From positions 186,001 through 250,000 of the forward strand of contig JAOVFP010000009.1 of the NCBI GenBank assembly GCA_025738555.1: a DNA stretch of 64,000 nucleotides. Direction: 5' to 3'. Below, in pieces: positions 1-11,916 of the stretch (its first letter is position 1; every line of letters begins with the position of its first letter). The translations under genes and the position numbers were made by a program. Origin of the DNA: Cyathus striatus. Taxonomy: Eukaryota > Basidiomycota > Agaricomycetes > Agaricales > Nidulariaceae. Under the pieces are notes generated by a model. The model was given only the letters and a program-made list of their open reading frames with translations. It was not told the DNA's origin and searched no databases.

Positions 1-2
1 TT

Positions 3-596
3 CCCGCAAACATCTCTTCCTCTCACCATAATGGGGTCATGATTGGACTCGGTGTAGTGGCTGGCGTTTTGGCTCTTATTCTTCTTGGAATATTAATCTT
101 TTGGCTAAGAAGACGTCAAGCTCGTCGTAGGGAGTGGAAATTGAGGGACAACGAAGCCAGAGCAGTAATCGATCCACTTCCACCTCCACCCCCTGCAGGA
201 GGATACGTGGATTCTCTGCTCTCATTCACTCCTTTGACGGTGATCAATACCGTTCCATCGACTCCCGTAAGCCAAGATCCAAGTCACTCCAGGTACCCCT
301 CCGAGACATTCCATGCCATGCCTGCACATTCTCGTTCGACGTCTGCTTCCAGTACACCGGTTGGGAGGACCGAATCGACTATTCGTCTACATCCACCTGG
401 TCATACTCCTTCACTTTCCTTCAGTGCTATAGCCTCGAGTGAGGACATAGGTTCTAAGATGCCTAATATCGGAGCTTCTGACAATTTCGTGTCGTCGTCG
501 TCGGAAGCTCTGTTACATGGTGACATTGGTTTTGGCACTCCCCCTCCACGGTATACACTTGCGTATGTCGCCGGAGACTTACGAGCCAAATCATGA
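3..596 (+). CDS. single-pass membrane protein, C-terminal part (runs in from left of window)
   Basis: The frame is open from the window edge, so the true start lies to the left and the ATG at 39 is probably internal. The residues just before it (PANISSSHHNGV) read like the end of an extracellular, Ser-rich domain. A hydrophobic helix follows (IGLGVVAGVLALILLGILIF) and then a basic stop-transfer stretch (WLRRRQARRR). This predicts a type I topology with a cytoplasmic tail of about 150 residues. The tail is rich in Pro, Ser and Thr, with a run of prolines (PLPPPPPAGG), and has no catalytic motif that I recognise. This layout is common among mushroom plasma-membrane or wall proteins whose outer domain is unknown here. 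The gene ends with TGA at 594-596. Function is not assigned. Confidence 0.6.
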   Translation, partial: PANISSSHHNGVMIGLGVVAGVLALILLGILIFWLRRRQARRREWKLRDNEARAVIDPLPPPPPAGGYVDSLLSFTPLTVINTVPSTPVSQDPSHSRYPSETFHAMPAHSRSTSASSTPVGRTESTIRLHPPGHTPSLSFSAIASSEDIGSKMPNIGASDNFVSSSSEALLHGDIGFGTPPPRYTLAYVAGDLRAKS

Positions 597-2750
597 TCCT
601 GTGCCACCGACTGAAGTCGTTTTTTCTTTCGTTTTTTTCTGTCGAATCATCGATGGGTTTAACCTTCGTATACCTTCATTATCCAAGTACCAACTACCCA
701 ATTCATTCCTTCAATTATTCCTTGTAATTTGGACATTAAATGTACACAAGTTGAAGCATCATGTTCCACTGCGTCCGGTCTCAATCCGGTCTCTACCTGT
801 ATTACATCCTCTTTATCAATAAATACACTAATATTCTGAATTACGTTGTCTTCGACAGCGCGAATTGATTATAAGTATTGCCAATTCTGTGAGTTTCCAA
901 AAGAACTAAGAACACCTATAAAGTCTTCTCTGCCTGTATGGTCTCGGTATGCCATATAGTGGGCTGGTCTGAGACTTAAGTACGAATGTATCAATTGGTC
1001 AATCCAGATTCCTGCTTAGTCTCGTACCCAACTCGTACCTACTATAGTACTACCCATCCGTTGTTGGGCATACATCGTGGGAATTATCACTAATCCTGCC
1101 CTAAAATGAGGCGACGTCAACTATGTCTGAACCCTTCGTTCGCAAAGTTCGGAGCTCCTCATGAGGAGAGAGGCGCTACCCCGATGTCTGAGAAAGGTTC
1201 GTAATTTTGTATTCTCTATCGAATATGTTATTGAGTTACATACAATTATAGCCATCGATGGGTATGGAATTCACGCAGTGGTGAGCCGCTGAGCGGTATC
1301 AGGCAAGATACTTACCAGAGTGAATTCTCTTGTATTTAATTACTAACTGCTTCTTTTACTTTTTGTAGACATGGACTTTATCGGAGAGGATATGAGATGC
1401 TTGTCTTTACAGCCCACCTAGAAGTCGTAGAGTTGGATTGCCTATGTTCTGAGAATTTTCCTTCGATGAAAAGCTGTACGTTATCTTCTTTGCTTTTTCG
1501 CTGTAGTAGCTTATGCATTTGTTAGCCATTACTATAGTCTCTTCTTTTATTTCTTTCTTCTCCTTTCTTCCTTAGGTTTCATGCTGGTCTCCGAGGACGT
1601 CCGTTGAAGTTAGATCATTTGTCGGCCGACAGCAACGTGCATTAGGAAATGCACGTTAGATGCGTCCTCATTATTGTGCTGCTTACTTCACTTGGATTTT
1701 CGAGTCAAGTAGGTTGCGATTAGGAGAGTCATTCTCACCAAAAGTAAGAATGACTCTATATTTCAAATCAACTATCCCAGGTCATTTCCAACAGTACTTG
1801 CAGTGATCTTTGTCTATACCATTGCATGTGTAGTTGACTACTTCTGAATGTCAATTGTAGGTTGTAGAGAAGGCATGCGCAATGTGCGCTAAGTAATCAG
1901 TAATCAGTAATCAGCTGCATTTAAAGCTTATAGTTAAATTTACTAGTGTGCATATGCATAGTGCACACAATATCAATCATCACAACTCATGAATGTTCTG
2001 AGGAGCTATAGCTGACATTGGTTCGTTCCAGTCTCCATTCTCATTCCTAGATGTTCAGCTAGTACTAATTCCGAAATCCACCAGTGATACCGGACCGTTA
2101 AACACATCTCGCAATTCCCCCACCAATTGGCACTTGCACCAGTCCACTTAGAAATCATCACATTTATGTTTTCGTTCGTGTTATTGAAGTCTGAAGATCC
2201 AGAAACTCTTAGAATATGAAGGTTAACGATCGTACACGAAGTATTGTGTATCGTTCAAAGCTGTCCTTATGTTCTCCGTTATGGGCCACGTTCATTATCC
2301 TTCCTACAGGAAATATCAGTCACGGGTTCCTTGTTATCTTCGAATGGTTGATGCAAGTACGCGAATGCATCGATTTCTCAGGAACACATCTTTCGACAAC
2401 AGGTACCTACACTTATGGCAGCTTGAATGAAGAATTCGAAGCCCGGGGAGATCTTAACGCCGGGATATACACTCTTCTCCATATGTCGGGTGACTTCGCA
2501 ATAAATAATATAATGCTATCATACCGACAGGGTATCTCATGAAGGATTTATCGAGAGTTATGGTGTCAAACCTGTCAAAGATTGTGATGGATCATAGGTA
2601 ACGATCTAATCGAACCATACTTACATGCCTAGCTCAGTGATCTTGTATCCTTTTGTTCATACACGAGTAGGATCACGACTGTTATAAAAGAAGACATCGT
2701 CGAGTCACAGATTTGTGTGGATCCATCTGTAGCATTGCTGGTTGATAACA
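597..2750. other. stretch without a supported gene
   Basis: This starts as the 3' flank of the membrane-protein gene and is AT-rich with short open frames only. One open frame on the plus strand, 2216-2542 (108 codons), has some protein-like composition near its end (NEEFEARGDLNAGIYTLL). It has no recognisable domain, no clear splice partner and no homologous pattern elsewhere in the window. It could be a remnant or an unrecognised exon. I see no repeats or TIRs. Confidence 0.35.
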
Positions 2751-5632
2751 ATGCCTGATGAACGTATTGTACTAAGGCATTGTATGTTTTTACTTGATTA
2801 CCCAGTGGCTTCTACTCACGTATTCATTTTGTAGTTCCAGGAAACCCCATCTTTGACGTGAAGAGATATCCCAAGAGTCTTGCATTTGTACAACCATCTT
2901 ACTAAAACACTTATGCATGTTTTATTGAAAAATTACGTCATTAGAGTCCCGACATTGTTCCTCAGTATGGCCACAGCCCACTGGTCGATGAGTTAACAAA
3001 CGATCTCGCTTTCGGATCTTTCATTGCCTTACCATTGGTCTACCACGATGACAACTTGATTTTCGTTCGTGGAATCACGTCTCCAGACACGAGCAGCTAT
3101 TTCACAGCTGCAATTACGATGAGAGCGGTCGCTAGTGAATTAATCCTATGGCCACAAATTTGGAATCAGACGACGCCCATCGCACCAGGTCCACTTTTTA
3201 TCAAGCCAGGCAAGGATTATTGGTTCGAGCGTGAGTTCTCATCATTAGCTTTTGGGCTTTGTTGTGTTTATGTCGCTCTTTTAGGTGTTGCCACTGATGC
3301 TGCATTTAAATTCCGTCCTTCGTATACCGGCGGGTTGGGGTACTCTCTTATTGCACACCATGTTAGTCTTCCCGCCAGCCTAGATACAAGCCAACGAAGC
3401 AGGGACTTAATCCCTTCCCCGCCTGCAAACATTAATAACTGCAAGGATTACTACAAATTTGTAACTAGTGATACAACAACGACGTACTATAATGTCAGTC
3501 CTATCTCTGTCCTTAATTGGTTCATGTTGAGATAGGCTGTTCTTCCAGGTTTTGGTCGCGGATCCAACGGTTCCAGTGATTTCTATCACCACTCGTCTAC
3601 GGATTTTCGATGACAATCCGAGCAATGTTATAACTTTATGGCTTTCAGTCTGGGTAAGTTCGTTACGCAATGTTGGCAGCAACTTTGATGAATCAACATA
3701 TGCTACAGCACGCAGGCGTTCCCAAGGACACCCAGATTTCTCTTTCATCTGACTGTGGACAAGTACATATCCCAAAAAGGGGCATATCCAACTCGTCTGC
3801 CGGAGTTGGAAAGTTGGAGGTGAAGGCAGGCTATGACGGGCACATCAATATGAATATATTCCGACCCGACGGTGAACATTTCGATCCATATTCATGGATG
3901 TCGCTACGCGTGGGCATGAAGCCTGATGTTCCTGGGCCATACGAGTTTTTGGGAGCTCAGAACATCGTCTTTGAAGCTGATTCGACACGCAATATTCGTT
4001 TTGCGAGCCCTGCTGCAGTGAATATAAGAAACAACCATCCTTCCCCACCAACAGCAGGCGGTGACGTGACAGAACCTGCCCCTGTTCTTGCTCCGGCCCC
4101 TACCCCTACTCCAGCTGCTGCTCCTGAACCTTCGAAAGATGTTCGGCCGCCTCTGGTTCCGACCTTCCCAGTTGCTACAGGATGGTGGTTTAGGAGTGAT
4201 ATGAATGATACCAACTGGTTCCCTAGGTCCACTGCGAATGGTGCAATATTCTACGAGTCGCCCGGTATGTCTCTGCCTTACCAATTCCCTAATATCCCGA
4301 TTGAACTACTTATGCATAGATATTCAATTTGTTGGACACACGCCTATCGATTCATCTATCCTCTTAAATCCTGCTACGAACTACACAAATGTCCTGCTAT
4401 CTTCGGACAGCAATAATTACATCTATGTCCGTGGGCACTGTACCCTGCCTAACATCACAATTGAAGCAAGGCTATTCTTCTTCCCAAGTAGTGCCCTTCT
4501 GCATCCCAGCTTCTACACAATGGAGCAAAAGTACTGTGCAAAGGATGAAGATGGAAGCATCGCAATACGCACACTAACAACGAAGCCGGGAACAGATTTC
4601 TATGTCTTTGATAAACCATTCAATATTCATAGCGTTCCTAATCCGAAGGAATATGGGGCAGACCATTATTGCATGATCGCGGAAGTGCGCCAGAAGACGT
4701 CCGAACACGACGATCCTCATTGGCCACATGAAGCACACGAAGAGTTCAATGCGTCTGGTGAATATTAGTGCTCCCTAGCCTTGTCACTACACTAACCTTG
4801 TGTCCACAGCAAGCGATTTCACACCTTGGATGTCAACACAGAGTTGTGTTTGTTGGAAGAACGTTTCCTGGACGCCGTGCTCTGTTCATATCACCATTAT
4901 TGTTAAGATCATACTGCCTCCTGCATGCTCCTGCTCGACTTGTTGGACCATTATTATTGAGTCATTTGGTGCACCACCAGGATCCTACTGTGAGAGTTTG
5001 GCTGGTGCTAACGGTTTCACAACACTAACACACTGTAGGGCAATTAACTCAGATTGACGGTCCTGGTATTCCCGGTCTGACAATTGGCTTCGAGAAGGTA
5101 GAATTAACTGCCAGAGCTTGTATACACTTATGCTGATATATTTCTTGTCTCAGCGAGCCCTCAATACGGCCAATTCGGTGAGATGCATTGCCTGTTTGCC
5201 TGCCATTTGTCTCTGACAAGTCCCACAGCTATGGGGATGCCATTTCACAGGTGTTCCAGCAGGTTATGAAGGAACCTTACAGTTTGAATGGATCTCAGGT
5301 AACGGTCAACCTGCACCAGACGGCATGTATTTCAACTATCACCTTGGGTGTTATTCACCGAATGCCGCATCGTATGTTCTTATGTCTTTCTTTCAATTCG
5401 CTCGGTTCTTATGTGTGCACCTGTTCATAGTCCTGCGGGCTCTCTCACCTATCCTGCTATCCCAGGAAATGATCAGTGGCCTTTCTATGTCGGTGATCAG
5501 TATCCTAATCTGTCTAGTTGCCAGAACCCCCCACTGGTGCCAAGGTTTGAAAAACCAGGTCTCAACCCTTGGCCGTATGCCACCAGTACATGGAGTCGCA
5601 TCGGTGGAAATAAATGGAATATTTCGTCTTGA
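2751..5632 (+). CDS. two-repeat beta-rich protein of unknown function (multi-exon)
   Basis: Exons join in frame from ATG 2751. Clear exons include 2751-2781, 2835-2887, 2945-3230 and the stretch from 3285, and the last exon ends with TGA at 5630-5632. The protein has two copies of one domain. In copy 1 the pattern is DNLIFVRG, then a strand-rich block ending WPQIW, then a segment with VITLWLS and FRPDG. In copy 2 it is NNYIYVRG, a strand-rich block ending HPSFY, then WTIIIESFGAPPGSY. A Pro/Ala-rich linker (about 4070-4160, VLAPAPTPTPAAAPEP) separates the copies. The C-terminus is rich in Trp, Pro and Gly (NPWPYATSTWSRIGG). No signal peptide is obvious. One junction near 5100-5160 is unsure because the phases of neighbouring exons do not agree, so a small exon or a frameshift may be present. 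The stop lies 116 nt from the convergent epoxide hydrolase. I do not recognise a named family. Confidence 0.6.
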
Positions 5633-5748
5633 TGGTTTGCGAAGAAGGGTCTCCAACCTGCTCCCATCTCTTAGACGTAATACAATATATAGAGAGTTGG
5701 GGTACACGCAAAAATGCAGCGTTCTTCATCAAAATCGTCGTGATGCTA

Positions 5749-7292
5749 CTAATGTCCCGGTTTTCCGGGAACAACCCCAAACGCAGGCCCTCCTTTTCCA
5801 AACATCTTGCGAACGTCTTCGACGAGACCTTTTGGATTTTCATGAGCAGCAAAATGGCCACCGCTTTCATGCTCTGATTGGAAAACCAAGTTGGGTGCCT
5901 GTATCCATCTACGAAGAAATGCCCTTGAGTGTTTATACACCTTACAACCTTGTAACGACCAAATACCTTCTTGGAACGTTGAAAAGCTCTCTTGGGAAGT
6001 AGGAGAAACCCATGGGGATAGTGGTACGTACTGGAAGTCGTTCATTACCCACGACCATTTCGTAGTAAACTCGGAAAGTAGCTGCTGGTCCAGCTCTGGA
6101 GAACCAGTATACGGAAATCCAGGTCAAAACTGCAACACGGAGCCATCAGCGCACATATGAGCATAAAAATCGGGAAGCATGCCTTCATCATCTTCCCAAG
6201 GATAATTATCAGTCCAGTTGACAAGTTTCTCGTAGATCCAAGCCAGCAATCCTACTGGTGAATCCGCCACTGCATATCCAATGGTTTGTGGCTGAGTCGA
6301 TTGTTCGTAAAAGTATCCACGACCGTGCTCGTTAAACCACTCCGTACGTTTGAGTCCGGCCTTCTCAGCTTCGGTATATGGTGTGACCAAATGAGAAATA
6401 TATCGCAACGGATTTCGGATTGGGGATGGTGGACCTACACTGTTGTAGTAGTGATTAAATTGACACTCTGGAGTTGAAGGTCGATGAAACGTACTTCGGC
6501 GTGCGGGGATAGTTCGTATGCCAGGCTTTGCTATGCTTTCCGCCGTAGTCTTTGGCTATTTTACGCGTGACCTTTACCAAGATGAGCAATAGCACGGCAT
6601 AGAGAAATAGGAAATGCCTACGAAGTAACCCAAATCCCCGCCTTGGGTAACTATAAAGCAAGCTATGGGACTGAAATCAGGGTTGAAAGAAAAAGGAAAC
6701 GAACCGTATTCGTTATATCCCAGCGACAGCATTAACTTATTGAATACCTCAGCATACTGAGCAAATCTAAAGCCTTTCTTGGTTGGAGCGGACGAGAACC
6801 CATATCCTGGCAGGCTAGGTGCGACAACGTGAAAGCTGGGATGGTCCTCGGAAACAGCAGTTAGGAGTGGGAGAATCTTTTGGACTTCAAGGAAGCTTCC
6901 TGGCCCTGTAGGTAAACGTAAACACTAGCCTCGCGGAACAATACAAATACGAATGGTTCATACTTACACCCATGAACAAAGAGCAGCGGTATTGCCTTCG
7001 GCGACGTGCTCTCCTTGTGCACAAAGTGGATATCCAACGTCCCGAATCCTTCTACTTCGATCTCCTTCGTGAACTGTGGAAGCTCGTGATTTAACTGCGC
7101 CTCGACCTTCCTCCAGTCAAACCCATCCTTCCAACGCGCGACAAGACGTTGCATGTCTGCTAGAGGAACACCATAGTCGCGGCCAGCATCCTCCAGTTCA
7201 TCGGGAAACCTGGCAAGCTCGAGTTTTTGCTTCAACAAGGAGAGTTTGTCATCTGGGATAGCAATTTTGAAGGGGCTTGCTGCTTGGGACAT
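5749..7292 (-). CDS. epoxide hydrolase, copy 1 (alpha/beta-hydrolase with EHN domain)
   Basis: Multi-exon gene starting [20 protein letters not shown], the N-terminal lid-like EHN domain of microsomal-type epoxide hydrolases. The alpha/beta-hydrolase core follows with IPLLFVHG (oxyanion HGxP-like region), [15 protein letters not shown], and the nucleophile elbow QGGDLGYF with the catalytic Asp. Next come ITRKIA-type cap residues, a Tyr-bearing cap segment ([16 protein letters not shown]) and the histidine block [10 protein letters not shown] near the end. The reaction expected is hydrolysis of epoxides to diols, in detoxification or secondary metabolism. The gene ends PGKPGH then TAG at 5749-5751. 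Introns were located by comparison with the second copy, which has the same junctions. All catalytic residues are present and no frameshift is seen. It is a tandem paralogue of the gene at 7626-9173 in the same orientation. Confidence 0.88.
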
Positions 7293-7625
7293 GGTTCAGT
7301 GCGCCGTTCATGGAGTTGAATGTGGCTCCTTTTATATGGTTCTCGTGAGAACTAGCACCTTTTGGTACGGTAGATAGTGTACAGATGAGTGTCGTCATTT
7401 GACAATTTGACTCATTCTCAAAGTAAGGATCTGCGGTTACAACTCGCCTGTTGTCGATATTTTAGGAAAAGCCTGGAACAGCGCATAGAGGCTGAGGCTA
7501 TATATGAGTAAGCAGCAGACGAGATCTTCTACATAGCAAGTAAATGAGTGAAGTGACGTAGTACAGATGTAGTGCAGAAGATGTCGATGCGAACTCCGAA
7601 TCAACTTTCAATCCTGTCTGCAGCA

Positions 7626-9173
7626 CTAATATCCCGGCTTCCCAGGGACAACATGGAACGCAGGACCTCCTCTCCCAAACATTCTGCGCAAGTCCCCAAC
7701 GAGAGCTTCCGGCCTCTCAAAAGCAGCGAAATGCCCACCACTCTCATGTTCAGATTCGAAGACCAAGTTCGGCGCTCTGATCCACCTTCGAATCATTGCC
7801 AGATGAGTATCAAACCGACAATATCGTAAGATCTCATGTTCGCGCTTACCTCCTCGGTACATTGAAAATTTCCTTTGGAAAGTATGAGTACCCCATCGGT
7901 ATGGTAGTGGCCTCGGGTAGACGTTCGTTTCCTTGAACCATTTCGTAGTATATCCGGAACGTAGCTGCCGGACCTGACTTTGAGAACCAGTATATAGAGA
8001 TCCATGTCAAAACTGCATCAATGCAAAGAAGATCAAGGACCGCTGCGCGAGAATTGGATGCAAGTGCTTACTTTCGTCGTCTTCCCAAGGATAGTCATCC
8101 GTCAGCGTAACAAGTTTCTCGTAAATCCAAGCTAATAACCCGACTGGAGAGTCTGTCACCGCATATCCAATTGTTTGAGGTTGTGTTGCTTGTTCATGAA
8201 AGTACCCGCGGCCGTAGGCTTCGAACCACTTCGTGCGTTCTAAACCAGCCTTCTCCGCTTCTGTATACGGCGTTACAAGGTGAGTCAGATACTGCAGTGG
8301 TTTCCGGATGGGAGATGGAGGTCCTGCACTAGAGCATAGATATTACTTCAGCAAAATTCCATCGTATTTACATTACAACGTACTTTGGCATGATGGGGAA
8401 ATTCGTGTGCCACGCTTTGCTATGTTTTCCACCGTACAATTTGGCTATCTTGCGGGTTATCTACGAAGCTGTGAATCCCTTCACATGCGAGGGGAGACAT
8501 GATGACATACAAAGTAACCTAAGTCCCCTCCCTGCGTCACTTGAGCAAGATTCAGTAGCAATTTAGCATTAGAACATGAAAAGGATATACCGTACTGATC
8601 GTATCCCAACGATAACATCAACTTGTTGTACACTTCCGCATACTGAGCGAACTTGAACCCCTTCTTAGTTGGTGCAGAAGAAAACCCGTATCCAGGTAAA
8701 CTGGGAGCAACGACATGAAAGCTCGAGAGCTCTTCAGATACAGCAGTCAAGAGAGGGAGGATCTTTCTGACTTCGAGGAAACTTCCTGGCCCTGCGACAC
8801 TGAAGTCGACGCTGCTTCACATGGAATCGTCCAAGGTAAACTCACAACCATGAACGAAAAGCAGCGGTATAGCTTTCTCCGAACTACTCTTCTTATGCAC
8901 ATAATGGATATTCAAAGTCCCAAAGCCATCCACATCCACATCCCTAGTAAACTGTGGCAATTCCTCATTAATCAAAGCCTCGTACTTCTTCCAATCGTAT
9001 CCATTCTTCCAGCGTTCGACGAGACGCAGCATATCGGTAAGTGGAACGCCGTAGTCGCGACCGGCATTTTCCAATTCGTCAGGAAAGGTAGAGAGTGCAA
9101 GCTTCTGCTTTAGCAAGGAGATTTGTTCATCTGGAATAACGATTTTGAATGGGCTTTCGGCGACTTGAGACAT
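7626..9173 (-). CDS. epoxide hydrolase, copy 2 (alpha/beta-hydrolase with EHN domain)
   Basis: Tandem paralogue of the gene at 5749-7292, starting [18 protein letters not shown]. The EHN domain runs to about residue 105 and is followed by IPLLFVHG, then [15 protein letters not shown]. The nucleophile elbow is GGDLGYF, with an intron directly after it, and the next exon reads [18 protein letters not shown]. The cap has [19 protein letters not shown], with the epoxide-polarising Tyr expected here. The histidine block is [10 protein letters not shown] and the C-terminus PGKPGY. The paralogues differ by substitutions throughout and by intron sequence, so the duplication is not very recent. The intergenic gap is about 330 nt, enough for a separate promoter. 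Substrate cannot be told from sequence. Confidence 0.88.
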
Positions 9174-9465
9174 GGATTTCCAGAATGCTCAGATGCATGC
9201 TTTCTCATATGATTTTCGTGAGAATAAAAGCCACTTGTGAATCGTGATGCATGATGCATAATGAATACCAGGGTAGATTCGGACGCGTTGGGCATATTTG
9301 GCTACGGCCTCTGGATTTAGCGGACGTATGCAAGGACCGGTTAGTCGTCCTGCCTGGAGCCTTATGTAAACTTCCACATCAATATTCCACAATTTCCACA
9401 TACTTACCCCGACGAAATTCAGAAGAATTCAGACCGCTACCGGGTATTCAATACGGACAGCCTAC

Positions 9466-9600
9466 ACTGGGTCTCTGGGAACAACAGCAAATACATGAAC
9501 TTCCTTGACCTCCCCTCTCAAACATCTTGCGCAAATATCCAACGAGATCTTCTGACCTCTCTCTCATGCTCAGATTTGAAGACCCAGTCCTCGCCTAAAG
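9466..9600 (-). pseudogene. remnant of a third epoxide hydrolase (C-terminal exon only)
   Basis: On the minus strand this stretch is collinear with the last exon of the two intact epoxide hydrolases (7630-7780 and 5752-5900), with about 60-75% identity by eye. It matches the segments coding for the RRMFG-like helix and for the NLVFES-like strand. About 22 nt that encode the catalytic-His block (GGHFAA) are deleted and the rest of the gene is missing. It therefore cannot code for an enzyme. It extends the tandem array to three original copies. The upstream part, 9180-9465, shows no further similarity that I can trust. Confidence 0.55.
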
Positions 9601-9638
9601 ATTAGAGGCAGCGATTATTGGGACTGTGAAAGAGTGGG

Positions 9639-10345
9639 TGACTTTCCGTAGGAATCTATTCCGAATAGATTCGAATCTCATAGATCGGAGTTTGAAAATC
9701 TATGTTTATTTCGTTTCATTTTCCCGTAGCCAATTCTATTAGAATCTATGATCAACAAAATACACCTTGTCCTCATCAATTCTAATGTCCCTCAGGCAGT
9801 AGATCCAGGAGAAAAGTTCTGCAATAGCTAATGCACATAGACTTACATTTGCACCTATGAACATACTGTGTTTCTGTATGAATTGAGTGATGTCTAGGAA
9901 ATATCTGGTACTTAAGAATAGCATTTGGAAGAGTAATAATGAGTGTTTTATCTGTTAGGAGGCTCTGAGGATTTATAATAGACTACATAAAGATGATGAC
10001 TGCTTTCGGATATGAATGGATAAAAGGCATGAGCACATATGATATGTTGCATTCTCTAGAAAATCATGGAATCCACGGAAGTCCAGTGATTCCTGAAACA
10101 GTACCTATTCCGAAGCTCAACATTGTCATACCAAATAGGCGACCTAATCAAGTATTAGCGAGGTTTATTCAAGACTTAAAAATCTGGTGAGGAGTCTTAA
10201 GTTCTCCATAAACTTCAAAATCTATGAAGGTCTGTACAGCCCCACCTCCAACTAAGCGACAATAAGCGAGGATCGGCATCTCGGCAAACAGTGATCTATT
10301 AGAATCTATTCAAAACAAACGTGAATAGACTCCTACGGAAAGTCA
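9639..10345. mobile_element. MITE-like element with terminal inverted repeats
   Basis: The ends are inverted copies: TGACTTTCCGTAGGAATC at the left (from 9639) and its near-exact reverse complement at the right (to 10345), about 24 bp with one mismatch. The interior of about 660 bp is AT-rich. It has one open frame (9993-10190, 65 codons) without a recognised domain and short palindromes such as GAATCTATTCCGAATAGATT. I could not find a convincing target duplication, so the superfamily is open. The length and lack of a transposase suggest a non-autonomous element. Confidence 0.55.
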
Positions 10346-11488
10346 TCTAGTAATCCAGAAACCAATGGTGAGCAGAAATAAACAGATTGACCTGATGGAC
10401 GCTAGGACTCAAGACCCTTTCTCACTTATCAAACTTATCCTTACTTTTATATCCCAACCTTGAAGTTAAGCTTGAGAAAAGGGATGAGTTAAAGGGAAGG
10501 CTGTACACAGCTTTATATGGCATCCAGGTAGAATGAAATTAAGAATTTCCCGTGGTCGAGTACCAGCATGGATGAGGATGTGCAAGGTAGGGGGACATCT
10601 GCGTCAGCCAGAGCTCGAATGGAATATGGAGGTGAAGTGAAGAAAGAAAGCGAAACTTTTGCGTCAACCAGTCGATTGCACTATGAAATTAACCTGGTTG
10701 ACATACAGAGGGAGAGCGACTGCAGATTCTAAAGGTCGCTCTCACTCTTGTCATGGCATTCCGGATGGGGGTCCACTAAAAAAAGAAAGGTGAAACTTCT
10801 TCCGACTTCGTCAACCCAACGTCAACCAGCCGAATATCATCACAAAATACCGATTGGAATTTAGGAACACGGATGGAGGGCGTCTAAGGCCAACTGTACA
10901 ACCTGAAGGTCATTCTCACTCTTGATTTAACATACCAAATGGGGGTGCACTGAAAAGAGAAAGCCGAAATTTCTGCTTCAACCAGCCAACTAACATCGCA
11001 AAAGACTGATTGCAGTGCAGAGGGAGGCGTATCTAATGTATATCCTGAAGGTCATTCTCAATCTCTATATAACACACCAAATGAAAGTAAACATAAGGAG
11101 AGCGAAACTTCTGCGTCAACCAGCCAAATTGCATTATAAATTAGCCTGATTGGAATAAGGAGAGGGAGGTGCGTCTGGAAAGAGTGGCTGTACGTCCTAA
11201 AAGTCGTTGAGATGACACACCAAATGGAGGTAAACTGATGAGAGAAAGGCGAAAATTCTGCATCAACTGGTAGTCAGATGGCCCGTAATTGGTGTGGAGG
11301 GAAGCGCGTCTAATTAAATGTCATATCTTCTTCTTAGTATGCATCATATATGCGGAGTCTTATGTTCATCACATATTAAATAGCAACTGCACACCATAAA
11401 AGCCGAAGGGTTTTTCCGATGCTTGGTCTCAATATCATACATCAAATGGAGGTACCCAAACTGAAGGAAAGCGAATCTTCTGTGCCAA

Positions 11489-11850
11489 AGGACCCCCCTT
11501 AATGCCTATTAAGGTCGTTTGAAAAAAACTCAATTTTGGGGGGGTTTTGTCTGGATAAAAATCACAAAATTTTGTTAGTTTTGTCTAGAAAAAAACGGCA
11601 TAGCGGTACTTTTTCAAAATTTGTCTGGATCCTGAAAACGGCCTTTACAGCGTCAAAAAAAATCTTGTTAACTGGCCTATATTGTCTGGGAATTTCAAAT
11701 GGCCTTGGGACACTATGCTGGCTTTGTCTGGAAATTTACAACAGCCTAACCCTCTAATTTGATCAGTTTTGTCTGGAAAACAAATGGCCTAACCCCAAAA
11801 TTTCGCCCAAATCTGTCTGGAAAGTCAAACAGCCTTAGTAGGCAGGTCCT
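11489..11850. mobile_element. small TIR element with 8-bp target duplication, inside the tandem array
   Basis: The element is flanked on both sides by TGTGCCAA (11481-11488 and 11851-11858), a perfect 8-bp duplication. Its ends are inverted: AGGACC, then TGCCTATTAAGGTCGTTT at the left, against TGCCTACTAAGGCTGTTT (reverse complement) and GGTCCT at the right. The inside holds seven degenerate copies of TTTGTCTGGAAA followed by CAAANGGCC, at about 11548, 11580, 11618, 11683, 11724, 11767 and 11812. An 8-bp duplication fits a hAT-like non-autonomous element. The internal repeats are unusual for such a short element. Confidence 0.65.
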
Positions 11851-11916
11851 TGTGCCAACTAGTCGGATCGTATTCTAAAATTAGCCTGATTGGAATACTT
11901 ATGGGGGGAAGTAATA

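Noticed and set aside
2216..2542. 108-codon open frame as a gene
   Set aside because: No domain, no splice partner and no conserved copy; mentioned only as part of a non-coding stretch.
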